DNA of 59,457 nucleotides from Gammaproteobacteria bacterium (GTDB lineage: Bacteria; Pseudomonadota; Gammaproteobacteria; Arenicellales; Poriferihabitantaceae). Below, piece by piece: positions 38,782-48,200 of the stretch (positions are counted from its first letter, which is position 1; every line of letters starts with the position of its first letter). Under the pieces are notes generated by a model, which was not told the DNA's origin, ran no database searches, and was given only the letters and a program-made list of their open reading frames with translations. The stretch is taken from contig JAJEAV010000078.1 in NCBI GenBank assembly GCA_022822625.1, forward strand, positions 1-59,457, in the 5' to 3' direction. A program made the position numbers and the translations under genes.

Positions 38782-39391
38782 TTATCACGCCTAATTTAAT
38801 GAAGGGCAATGAAGACCAACGGAACGTTCTTGCCGGGAATCCGTAGTCAAGGTGTTACGACAGTAGACCCCGTGATACTCAGTCACCACCCTTTATCTTT
38901 CCTTTCGTCTCCTGTACCTGCTTGTCCATCTGGTTTTCTAATATCGAACTGGCGAAACCGCCGCACCTGCTTGAAATAAACAGTAGGTCTATCTTCAGCA
39001 ATTAGAGTCTTTATTGTTTTTTTGTGAATGGACTGAATATAAATATCTGGGGTGAATCTCCAACATAGAGGTTGTAGTGTTTCCAATATCTTGGACTGAT
39101 CTGGCGAATTATTCTATCTGTTGATGTGAATAAGTAAAGAAAGATTGAATCCCCTAAACAGTAAGTCGATGGGCCACTTTTACCGGAATTTGCCCTGTAG
39201 AATGCCAAGCTTGTATTTGAGATTCATATGACCATTCACAGAAATTTATTCTGAATTTATTCTACAAAATGCAATTTTTATTCTGAAATTTACCCTGTAA
39301 ATGCCCGTTCATGAACTTATACTTATTCAATTTATTCAATAACATAAAATTTCCCAGGTTTTTCCGGAAGGCTTTTTTTATTATTTTTATT
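38782..39391 (-). promoter_or_regulatory. Upstream region of the island operon with repeated TTTATTCTG boxes
   Basis: No gene is apparent in these 610 bp. The plus-strand box TTTATTCTG occurs at 39245, 39277 and 39386 (running 3 bp into the right direct repeat), with a variant TTTATTCTA at 39256. The pair GAAATTTATTCTG ... AATTTTTATTCTG is repeated, with a shorter gap, at the AlbA_2-res junction (31194-31226). The reverse complement CAGAATAAA also lies within both long direct repeats. The DNA is very AT-rich, as expected for a promoter-operator region of a horizontally moved operon. Confidence 0.45.
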
Positions 39392-39636
39392 CTGTTATTG
39401 ATCCAGAATTTTCATCATTTTCAGAATAAATAATTATTCGGTTCGGCCCAGACGCCCTGACCGATTTTTCGAGAAGTCAGCGCAGGTTTGGGAGAACCTG
39501 CGCCATGTGCACATGTTCGAATATAGTGATCTTTCCTGGAGGTTGTCGTCCCGACCTTGTGGAATATGGAAATGCTTGTGCCTTCGATAAATTTATCGAG
39601 ATGGCATTATGTCGTTGAGCGTGTTTTCAAGTTTTC
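39392..39636 (+). repeat. Right copy of ~245-bp direct repeat
   Basis: Second copy of the repeat at 27704-27949. The stem is GCGCAGGTT ... AACCTGCGC: relative to the left copy each arm has lost one base, so pairing is kept. The 16-bp palindrome TCGATAAATTTATCGA is identical. It ends 0.6 kb before the sterol cluster. Confidence 0.9.
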
Positions 39637-39850
39637 CATTTAAGGATTAGAGACCCCAAGTCCATTATTTTCAGAGTGGAATCAGTGACAGAATTATCCG
39701 CAACATTTTGAGTAAACTCTCCGCTCGACGACCTTCGAACATCCAAACGCCAGCTACAATTCCCAAAATATGGCTTTTGTGAAGTCGTGATAACCCTTTC
39801 CAAGGCTTGATACGCAACCATGCCGTTATGCTAATATAGTCGGTTCATGA

Positions 39851-40177
39851 ATGCGTCGGCTCATGAATGCGGAAACCCGTACAGATCGCCGTCCCCTGCC
39901 AATGGGGATTCAAGCCTTTTCCACTCTCCGTGAAGGGGACTATTGCCATGTTGACAACACCACTGATTCGGGAGATGACCAAACAGGGGCGGTTCTACTT
40001 TCTCTCCCGTCCCCGCCGTTTCGACAAGAGCTTGCTGGTCGACACCCTGCAGGAACTGCTGGAAACGAACCGCTGTTTCGAGGTCTGGACATTCATCCGC
40101 ACTGGGACTGTTCGGCCAGGCATCCCGTAGTTCGACTGATATTGAACCCGGACCTGAAAGGAACGCTATTCCGGTAG
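39851..40177 (+). pseudogene. Frameshifted N-terminus of an AAA-ATPase-like (DUF1703-type) protein
   Basis: Three segments in two frames rebuild the start of this family: LPMGIQAFSTLREGDYCHVD, then TPLIREMTKQGRFYFLSRP and RRFDKSLLVDTLQELLE, then NEPLFRGLDIHPHWD. Two frameshifts and the loss of everything after about 110 residues make it non-functional. It lies between the right direct repeat and the sterol cluster. I see no other gene in 39637-40274. Confidence 0.7.
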
Positions 40178-40274
40178 CACGACATCCATAAGGTGCGGAT
40201 AGTCACGGCTTCTTGTAAACTAGTACCTGTTCAATCCCTTAATATGTCTAAATACCTGAACATGCCTACCGGTC

Positions 40275-41369
40275 ATGACTGAAAAATCCATACAAACAAC
40301 CAACTCGTCATCTGCGCCGGTACTTGTGACCGGAGCGGCCGGACATCTGGGTGCCAACCTTGTCCACCGTCTTCTCGACGATGGCATCAAGGTCAGGGTG
40401 CTGGTGCGGGCGGAAAGCAGGAATGAGGCCATCCAGGGTCTTGGTGTCGAGCGCTTTTATGGCGATCTTCGCCAAATTGACAGCCTGAGACCAGCCCTCG
40501 AAGGCTGTCAGGGTGTTTATCATGTTGCCGCAAAAATTGCCACGATTGATGGCAACAGGCAATTCCGTCGGGAGATTTACGAATGCAACGTGGTCGGCAC
40601 CCGAAATCTGCTTCAGGCCGCCCGCGATACCGGGGCGGGTCGCGTTGTCGTAACCGGTTCGTTCAGCGCTGTGGGTTATGATCTGGACAATCCTTCCTCC
40701 CCGAGCGATGAGACTATGCAGTTTTACCCACTGGAGCGCACCATGCCCTACGAACGAACCAAGGCATTTGTCGAACATGAATGTTGGCAGGCCGTGGCCA
40801 GGGGGCAGGACGTGGTGGTTGCTACCTGCTGCGCCCTCATGGGCGGCTGGGATTATTATCCATCCAGACTGGGTCGAACACTGGTTGATTATGCCAATGG
40901 AAAACTTCGGGCATATGTTGATGGAGGCTTTGAATTCGTAGCAGCGCGGGATATCGTAGAAGGACATGTCCTGTGCATGAACAAGGGCCGTTCAGGAGAA
41001 AAATACATTTTCAGCACCGAATACAAGACCATCTCGGAAATCCTGGATCTTTTCGAGGAGGTAACCGGCGTACCTCGCCCGGCCAGACGAGTACCCACCG
41101 GGTTGATGCGGACATTTGCCGAAATAGCCAGCTTTTATCTAAGCCACTTTCACCCATCCTTCCCACAACGGTTTACTCCGGGGGCGATTCGTCTTCTCCA
41201 GTTGTGTCGTCACGCAAACACCCGGAAAGCCCAACAGGAACTTGGATACAAGCCGACCACGATCCGTCATGCTGTCAAGGACGCCTATCAGTTTCACTAT
41301 AGTCACCGCAAGGTGATTACCAACCCGGATGCAAGACCTCCCGAGGAGGAGCCACTGTCCGAACAATAG
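40275..41369 (+). CDS. SdmB-like NAD(P)-dependent sterol C4 dehydrogenase/reductase
   Basis: This 364-residue short-chain dehydrogenase is of the extended 3beta-HSD/NSDHL type. It has the nucleotide motif VTGAAGHLGANLVHRLL (G20, G23, G26) and the active-site pair Tyr159-Lys163 in PYERTKAF. In bacterial sterol C4 demethylation SdmB acts after the Rieske oxygenase SdmA to finish removal of a C4 methyl. Next to an SdmA-like gene and other sterol genes this is the most likely role; a hopanoid-associated HpnA-like sugar epimerase is the alternative. It is first in the cluster, with a 223-bp gap before the Rieske gene. No clear ribosome site precedes the ATG. Confidence 0.75.
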   Translation: MTEKSIQTTNSSSAPVLVTGAAGHLGANLVHRLLDDGIKVRVLVRAESRNEAIQGLGVERFYGDLRQIDSLRPALEGCQGVYHVAAKIATIDGNRQFRREIYECNVVGTRNLLQAARDTGAGRVVVTGSFSAVGYDLDNPSSPSDETMQFYPLERTMPYERTKAFVEHECWQAVARGQDVVVATCCALMGGWDYYPSRLGRTLVDYANGKLRAYVDGGFEFVAARDIVEGHVLCMNKGRSGEKYIFSTEYKTISEILDLFEEVTGVPRPARRVPTGLMRTFAEIASFYLSHFHPSFPQRFTPGAIRLLQLCRHANTRKAQQELGYKPTTIRHAVKDAYQFHYSHRKVITNPDARPPEEEPLSEQ

Positions 41370-41518
41370 CGCCATGGTTTGGAATTATATACAGTGTTGG
41401 TCATAAGCCTTTTCATGGGTTATCGAGGGTCTCCAACGAAAACGTCCCTGATCGTGCAACCGACCCAATCCCGAAGGCTGATGCGCTAATTTACGATACG
41501 CGCAACCGGGTTGTCGCA

Positions 41519-41548
41519 TTTCTGTAAACGGTCAATACCGTATATAAT
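41519..41548 (+). promoter_or_regulatory. Candidate promoter/operator before the Rieske gene
   Basis: A perfect -10 hexamer TATAAT lies at 41543-41548, with a weak -35 (TTTCTG, 41519-41524) 18 bp upstream. Between them sits the short inverted repeat ACGGT-CAAT-ACCGT (41528-41541). This could drive the four genes from 41593 to 48670 under control of a repressor. Confidence 0.35.
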
Positions 41549-41592
41549 TCCCTGTAGTTTCAACATGCGGGAAATATAAAGGTAAGCTCAGA

Positions 41593-42708
41593 ATGAATTT
41601 GCAGGCAACTACCAAGGCACCACCCGGGTTTTACGAGTCAACCAACCTGCGCCAGAAGGTGCGGGCCACGGGCCTGGACCCGAATTACTGGTATGCCGTT
41701 GAAGAAGTCAGAAATCTGAAGCCGGGATCGGTCACCGAGATCGTTTTCTGGAAGCAGTCGATAGCCCTGTACCGAACCAAGGAAGGCAACTTCCACGCAC
41801 TGGAGAACCGCTGTGCACATCGCCAGATCAAGCTCTCGCTGGGGGATGTCGATGGATGTACACTGGTTTGCCCCTACCATGGCTGGTCCTATGACAACGC
41901 CGGACGCCGCGCCGACAATCGCAAGGAGGGGGACAATCCCAAAACCATACGCCCGTCGATTGCCAGTTATCCCGTAAAAGTCCGGTATGGGCTGGTCTGG
42001 TTGTTCCCTGGCGATCCGGAACGGGCCACTGAACGGGAGATACCCAACATCCCGGAACTTGAAGGAAAAGATCGATGGGCATGCGTACCGCTCAATTTCA
42101 CTTGGTCAGCCCATCACTCCATGGTGATTGACAATGTGAGCGATTTCACGCACGCACACCTGCATCGAAAATACCGTCCTTTCGAAGGTGCGGAACTGAC
42201 CAAATTCGAGACGATTGGTGACGATGTCCATCTTTCCTACGATACCCATGTGGGCCATGGCCGTATTTCAGGATTGTTCGTGGACCACAAAAACCTGAAT
42301 ACCAATCAGATGGACCTTTGCTACAAGTATCCGTACCAGTGGTCAAACACGGATGATGCAATCAAGCACTGGCTATTCGTATTGCCGATGGATGAACGAA
42401 CTACCCGGGTTTTCTTCCTGTTTTATTTCAAGTCGCTGAAGCTCCCCTATCTGCCGATACGTATCCCTCGCATATTAATGGACATGGTCATGCGTATTTC
42501 CAATCGCTGGCTGATTGCGCCACTGCTGGACCAGGACCGCTATGCGATTGAGGCTGAACAGGAGGGTTATGAGAAATTCTGGGATGCACATCCAGTTGAA
42601 TTCAATCCTGTAGTCAAGGCTTTTCAAGAAGTAACAATTCGCAAATGGCAGGAGTTTCTTGAAAGCAGGGAAGTAAATGAACAGTCACCCGGCCATTCGA
42701 CAGGGTAG
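41593..42708 (+). CDS. SdmA-like Rieske oxygenase (sterol C4 demethylation)
   Basis: This 371-residue Rieske non-haem iron oxygenase has the [2Fe-2S] ligands C74, H76, C93 and H96 in CAHRQIKLSLGD ... CPYHGW. The mononuclear iron ligands are in DNVSDFTHAHLHRKY. In Methylococcus-type sterol pathways SdmA oxidises the C4 methyl group; vanillate or carnitine demethylase-like activity is the alternative when read alone. The ATG follows AAGGTAAG. The stop is 6 bp before the sterol reductase gene, supporting a common message. Confidence 0.82.
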   Translation: MNLQATTKAPPGFYESTNLRQKVRATGLDPNYWYAVEEVRNLKPGSVTEIVFWKQSIALYRTKEGNFHALENRCAHRQIKLSLGDVDGCTLVCPYHGWSYDNAGRRADNRKEGDNPKTIRPSIASYPVKVRYGLVWLFPGDPERATEREIPNIPELEGKDRWACVPLNFTWSAHHSMVIDNVSDFTHAHLHRKYRPFEGAELTKFETIGDDVHLSYDTHVGHGRISGLFVDHKNLNTNQMDLCYKYPYQWSNTDDAIKHWLFVLPMDERTTRVFFLFYFKSLKLPYLPIRIPRILMDMVMRISNRWLIAPLLDQDRYAIEAEQEGYEKFWDAHPVEFNPVVKAFQEVTIRKWQEFLESREVNEQSPGHSTG

Positions 42709-42714
42709 CAGGCC

Positions 42715-43794
42715 TTGATCGGATTCTCTCTCTCGGGCTCGGCCATGCTTGAAGCAGCCGCCTTATTGCTTGGCTTCTGCGGACTGCTGTTCGCAGGTTC
42801 GATCATCGTTCCGGGCAAGAAAATCCAGGCCTCGCGTTCCGATGGCACAACCTTCGCCTACAAGTTAAATGGGCTCAGCCTTTTTTTATTGACGGTTGTG
42901 GTGATGATGGCGGCGCACTATTTTGGCTGGTTTTCACTCTCGATACTGGTCACGAACTTTCCGGAACTCCTTATCGTCACCAACATATTTGCCTTTGCAG
43001 TGTCCGGATGGCTGTATCTGAATGGCAGGCAGTCGCAAACCGGGCCCGTGGGTTTCCTGAAAGGCTATTATTATGGCGTCACACTGAATCCGACACTCTG
43101 CGGGGTTGACCTGAAACTCTACAGTTATCGGCCTTCGCTTATCGGGCTTGCCTTGATGAATGCCTCATTTGCAGTAGTGCAGTATGAGACCCATGGATCC
43201 CTGACTCTGGCCATGATCCTCTACCAGGGCTTTACCTTCCTATACGTGCTCAATTATTTCCAGTTCGAAAACGGAATGATCTTTACCTGGGATATTGTCA
43301 GCGAAAAATTTGGCTGGATGCTGGTCTGGGGAGATTTTGTGCTGGTACCCTTCTTTTACTGTATTTGCGGCTGGTATCTGGTGGACGCACCCGATATACT
43401 CTCCCCGCTGGTTGCCACATTGCTGGTCATGCTGTATGTTCTCGGATTCTGGATGTTTCGCGGATCCAACAGCCAGAAGCATCGTTTCAAGTCCAACCCC
43501 AATATCAGGATCTGGGGACGGCCTGCTGAGGCACTGGATGGCCGACTTCTGGTTTCCGGATTCTGGGGACTTGCCAGACACATGAATTACACCGGGGAAA
43601 TTCTGGTGTATTTCTCGTTCTTCCTGACCACCTGTTTTGTATCCTGGGTACCTCTTTTGCTGCCGTTATGGCTTACCATCCTGTTGATTCATCGTTCATG
43701 GCGCGACGAGCGACGTTGCCACGCCAAGTACGGTGAATTGTGGGAGCGTTACAGACAACGTGTCCGCTACACCATGTTTCCTCCAATTTACTAG
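42715..43794 (+). CDS. Sterol C14 reductase (ERG24/DHCR family)
   Basis: This 359-residue membrane protein of the ERG4/ERG24 family should reduce the delta-14 double bond left after CYP51 removes the 14alpha-methyl. Traits include GYYYGVTLNPTLCGVDLKL, EKFGWMLVWGDFVLVPF and the C-terminal LVSGFWGLARHMNYTGE and DERRCHAKYGELWERY. About nine hydrophobic segments are present. The frame opens with TTG at 42715; the ATG at 42745 is an alternative start. Delta-7 or delta-24(28) reductase specificity cannot be ruled out, but the CYP51 neighbour favours delta-14. Confidence 0.88.
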   Translation: MIGFSLSGSAMLEAAALLLGFCGLLFAGSIIVPGKKIQASRSDGTTFAYKLNGLSLFLLTVVVMMAAHYFGWFSLSILVTNFPELLIVTNIFAFAVSGWLYLNGRQSQTGPVGFLKGYYYGVTLNPTLCGVDLKLYSYRPSLIGLALMNASFAVVQYETHGSLTLAMILYQGFTFLYVLNYFQFENGMIFTWDIVSEKFGWMLVWGDFVLVPFFYCICGWYLVDAPDILSPLVATLLVMLYVLGFWMFRGSNSQKHRFKSNPNIRIWGRPAEALDGRLLVSGFWGLARHMNYTGEILVYFSFFLTTCFVSWVPLLLPLWLTILLIHRSWRDERRCHAKYGELWERYRQRVRYTMFPPIY

Positions 43795-43805
43795 AAGAAC
43801 CTGCC

Positions 43806-45206
43806 ATGTCGCAAACAGCCGAAAACTTCAAAAGTACCGAGCCGTTGATGGCCATGCCAACAATGGGTGGGGGGTGGCCGCTGTTGGGTCATTTGCCCGG
43901 TTTTCTGAAGGACCCCGTATCGTTATTGACTCGTGGGTGGAGCACTGAGGGGGATTTGTTCCGGTTCAGGGTAGGATTCAGCAACTTTGCCCTGTTTACT
44001 GGACCCGAAGCACATGACTTCTATTTCAGGGCCGGCCAGGATGAGTTGAGTGCCAAGGCCTGCTATCAGTTTACAGTACCGATTTTTGGCAAGGGTGTAG
44101 CCTATGATGTTGCGCCTGAACTGATGGCGGAACAGCTGGGTTTCCTGTTTCCTGCACTGCGTGAAGCTCCAATGCGCAGATATGCTGGAATCATGTATCA
44201 CGAGGCCTGCCTGTATGCGGACTCACTTGGCAGGGAAGGGCAAATCGACCTGCCTGCAGCCCTGAATGAGCTCACGGTCAGAATCGCAAGCCATAGCCTA
44301 ATCTGCAGGGAAGTCCGACATGAAGCGAGCCGTGAATTTGCTGCAGCCTATCACGAATTGCAAAATGGCATCAATACACTGGGGTTTTTCTTTCCCAATA
44401 TACCGACAAGAGCGCATCGTTCGCGAGACCGGGCACGCCGGGAAATTACCAGAATTTTCCGCCGCATCATGGAGAAACGCCAACGTGAAGGGTCGGATCA
44501 ACAGGATTTCATGCAGACGCTCATGGAAGCCCGATACAGGGATGGCCGGGCACTGACTGATGATGAGATTTCGGGCATTCTGGTTACCGTATTGTTTGCA
44601 GGCCAGCATACCAGTGCTGTCCTCGGTGCCTGGACGATTCTGGAGTTAATGCGGGATACTGCCTATCTGGCGAGGGTCAGGGAAGAGATCGGGAACCTAT
44701 ATTCCGATACCGGTTGTGTCGATTTTGCCACTCTCAAACAGCAGAACATCCTCGAATACGCAATTCGTGAAGGTGAGCGACTGCATCCACCATTGATCAT
44801 GTTGATCCGCAAGGTAACAAAACCCCTGGAATATGACGGTTACGAGATACCCGTTGGCACTTTGGCCATGGTCTCACCCGCTGTTTCTCATCGACTGGAA
44901 CATGTTTTTTCGGATCCAGAACGATTCAACCCCGATCGTTATGCACCACCCGCAAGAGAAGACAAGCAACACCATTACACCCTGATCGGTTTTGGTGGCG
45001 GCAAACACCGGTGTATGGGCAAAGCCTTTGCGATCCTGCAGCTGAAGGTGATTCTGGCGGTATTTTTTGATCGATTCGATTTCAGTTTTGATTCGTCCTT
45101 CCCGCTTCCCAACTATCGCAGTTGGGTAACCGGGCCGGTCGAGCCCTGCCGAATCAACTACAGAAGACGTTCCGAGCCCAGCATCCTCAAAACAGGGATG
45201 ACATGA
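43806..45206 (+). CDS. cyp51: CYP51-like sterol 14alpha-demethylase cytochrome P450
   Basis: This 466-residue P450 should oxidise the 14alpha-methyl of lanosterol-type sterols in three steps. It shows GKGVAYDVAPELMAEQLGF (the B'-C region that is typical of CYP51), the I-helix AGQHTSAVLGAW (about residue 265), the K-helix Glu-x-x-Arg in REGERLHPP and the haem loop FGGGKHRCMG with Cys403. No N-terminal membrane anchor is evident. I chose the ATG at 43806, 11 bp after the reductase stop, over the in-frame ATG at 43740. Its stop overlaps the start of the fusion gene in ATGA, so both are translationally coupled. Confidence 0.92.
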   Translation: MSQTAENFKSTEPLMAMPTMGGGWPLLGHLPGFLKDPVSLLTRGWSTEGDLFRFRVGFSNFALFTGPEAHDFYFRAGQDELSAKACYQFTVPIFGKGVAYDVAPELMAEQLGFLFPALREAPMRRYAGIMYHEACLYADSLGREGQIDLPAALNELTVRIASHSLICREVRHEASREFAAAYHELQNGINTLGFFFPNIPTRAHRSRDRARREITRIFRRIMEKRQREGSDQQDFMQTLMEARYRDGRALTDDEISGILVTVLFAGQHTSAVLGAWTILELMRDTAYLARVREEIGNLYSDTGCVDFATLKQQNILEYAIREGERLHPPLIMLIRKVTKPLEYDGYEIPVGTLAMVSPAVSHRLEHVFSDPERFNPDRYAPPAREDKQHHYTLIGFGGGKHRCMGKAFAILQLKVILAVFFDRFDFSFDSSFPLPNYRSWVTGPVEPCRINYRRRSEPSILKTGMT

Positions 45207-48200
45207 GCAAAAACTATGATATAGCAATAGTTGGTGGCGGCCCAGTTGGTAGTGTCTGTGCACTGGCTCATGCCCGAAAGGGCTTGCACGTCGTCATGCT
45301 TGAGGCAAACCCGAAATCTGCCTATCGATTGGCGGGGGAGTGGCTACATCCACCTGCTGTCAGAATTCTGGAGGAACTCGATGTTCAATTGGACATCCAG
45401 TGCAGGGAACCAATTGGAAAGGGATTTGCACTATTTCCGGAAGATGGAACGGAAGCAATTCGATTCCCCTATTCCACGGATGTCCGTGGCTTCTCATGCG
45501 AGCATTCGACTCTCGTAACCTCGATACACAAAACGGTCGAAAGCCAGCCGAACATTGATTTCATGGTCGGTGCCCGGGCCGTGGCAATTGAAGACGGACG
45601 TATCGAGTACACATATCAGGGAGCAAATGAATCAATTCATGCACCGCGGATTATTGGTGCGGATGGGCAGGCTTCGATTGTCCGCCAGTCCCTAGGCCTG
45701 TCCATCAGACCGAAAATCGTCTCCCAGACTGTAGGCATCATATTGGATGATGTTGAATTACCGCTTGAGGGTTACGGACATGTGTTACTGGGCGGGCCCG
45801 GCCCGATTCTGATTTACCGCTTGTCCGAAGGGCAGGTCCGACTGATTTCCGACATTCCTCATGATCGTACCACGCCGAAGGACCGGATTGCCTTTTTGCT
45901 GGACAACTACACCGGGATCTTGCCAGATGCCATCAGGTCTTCCTTCATCGAAGTGTTGAGACGGAAGAAGTTCCAGATTTCCATAAACAAGGTAAGGCCG
46001 CATGTCACCTACGGGACCTCCAGGCGAATCCTGATTGGTGATGCGGCCGGACACTATCATCCGATGACGGCCATGGGCATGACTTTTGGATTTGGCGATG
46101 CTTTTGATCTTGCCGAGCATGATGATTTCAGGACCTTCACCCACAAACGTTTTCGGAAAACGCATACCCCTTCCTTTCTGGCCATGGGCCTGTATGAGGT
46201 ACTTGCTGATTATCATGCCGAGGCAGTTGTCATTAGACATGCGATTTATGGAAGAGCCCGATCAAGCAAGGGTTTTCGAGATCGAACCATTCGCCTGCTG
46301 GCCTGTGATGATACCTCTGCAATTCGTATGAACATGGCTTTTTTCGGTACTGTGGTTCAGGCAGTTTTCAAGCAGATTCCGACCTCCCTGAACAAGCTTG
46401 CCTGGCAAAAATCCTACCATACGCTAAGAGCCATGTCTGTCCGGATATGGTGGCTTCTACAAAGCATCAAGCAGTTGTACAAGATCAAGTATCGGGGGGA
46501 GGACATGGACGACCGGGCCTGGAAGATTCTCTCCGGGGTATTCATGTTTTCGGTGCCGTTTCAGAACCAGACTGGAAAGTCTGCTTCTCAAAAGGACCAT
46601 TCATCACCCGATGCAAATCCGGCACTGCATTCCGCAATCACCCGATTGGCAGACTTGCAGCGAGAAGATGGCTCATGGGAGGGAGAGATGGTGTGGTGTC
46701 CCATGCTGACTGCGCAATATGCGCTACTGCACTATGTCATTGGCAAACCATTGAGTGCGGAACGCCGCAAGAATATTCTGCGTTCTTTCATGAAGACGCG
46801 TTTCGATAATGGGACCTGGGGCATGCATGATCACTCCGAACCGTATCTGTTCGTTACCACCCTGGTATACATTGCCAGCCGCTTGCTGGGTATTGAACGA
46901 GATGACCCGATGCTGAAACCGGCCCAGGAATTCATAGAGGCTGAAGGTGTTGTCAACATCCCGAGCTGGGGTAAATTCTGGTTGGCAGTGCTCAATCTCT
47001 ATGAGTGGCAAGGGGTGAATGCCGTATTGCCTGAACTTTGGGCACTCCCTCGCTGGCTGCCGGTCCATCCTTCCAAGTGGTATTGCCATACTCGACTCAT
47101 CTATATGGCGATGTCGGTAATTTATGGACATCGCTTTCAGATGCCATTAAGCCCAGAAATCACATTGATAAGGGAAGAGTTATATCCGAACGGGTTTGAT
47201 CAGGTTGATTTCTCGAAAACGAGAAACATGCTTCGTGAAGAAGATCTGTTCGCACGTCCGAATATCCTGTTGCGGACTGCAAACTGGCTTGCGAAATTTT
47301 ATGAAGGTCGACATCACAAGGCGACCCGGACGCGATCAATGAATTCGATGACCGAAAAAATCAAGTGGGAGTTGCAGACTACCGACCACACCAGCATTTC
47401 TCCGGTCAGCGGCATGTTGAATATTCTTGCCCTATGGCTGCAGGACAATGGAGACCGGGATGCAGGCCGGGGTCTTGAGCAGCTGGAAGGCTGGATATGG
47501 GAGGACAGGGAAGACGGGGCAAGAGTAACGGGGGCAAGAAGTGGCTCATGGGATACCGGATTTGTGCTTCAGGCTCTGGAACCGGTTGCCGGTTTTGACA
47601 ATGTCGCAAGGATTATGAAGTCTGGGGCGAGTTTTCTGGCTGAGAATCAGATCCGGACCAGTTTCAAGGGCTACTCCGAGTCATATCGCAATGACCCGAG
47701 AGGTGGCTGGTGTTTTGCTGGGGGATGGCACGGATGGCCGGTATCGGATTGTACGGCTGAAGCAGTTCTTGGGCTGATTGCCTTTTACGGCAAGGCTGCG
47801 GACAAGTCTGCAATCAAGAGTGCCATTGAATTTATGTTGCGAACACAAAATTCTAACGGCAGTTTTGGCAGTTATGAATCCATCCGTTCCCGAATTGGAC
47901 TCGAGTGGCTGAATCCGGCTGAAATGTTTGGCGAGTCGATGACCGAAGGTGCCTATGTTGAGTGTACCGCTTCCTGCCTTGAGGCTTTCAGTGCCTGTAA
48001 GGAGCATTTTCCGGATCTGGTAAATACCCGTGTCATGGAGGCAATCATCAAGGCCGACGCGTGGTTACGAAGTGCCCAGCGGTCAGATGGTTCCTGGCGA
48101 GGCGTCTGGGGAATTCAGTATATCTACGGCACTTTGTTCGGAATTCGGGGACTGGTGGCTACCGGCACAAGACCGAGTGACCCTGCACTAAGGCTGGCCT

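Noticed and set aside
39245..39394. CRISPR-like array from TTTATTCTG boxes
   Set aside because: The boxes are only 9 bp, unevenly spaced and without unique spacers of constant length.
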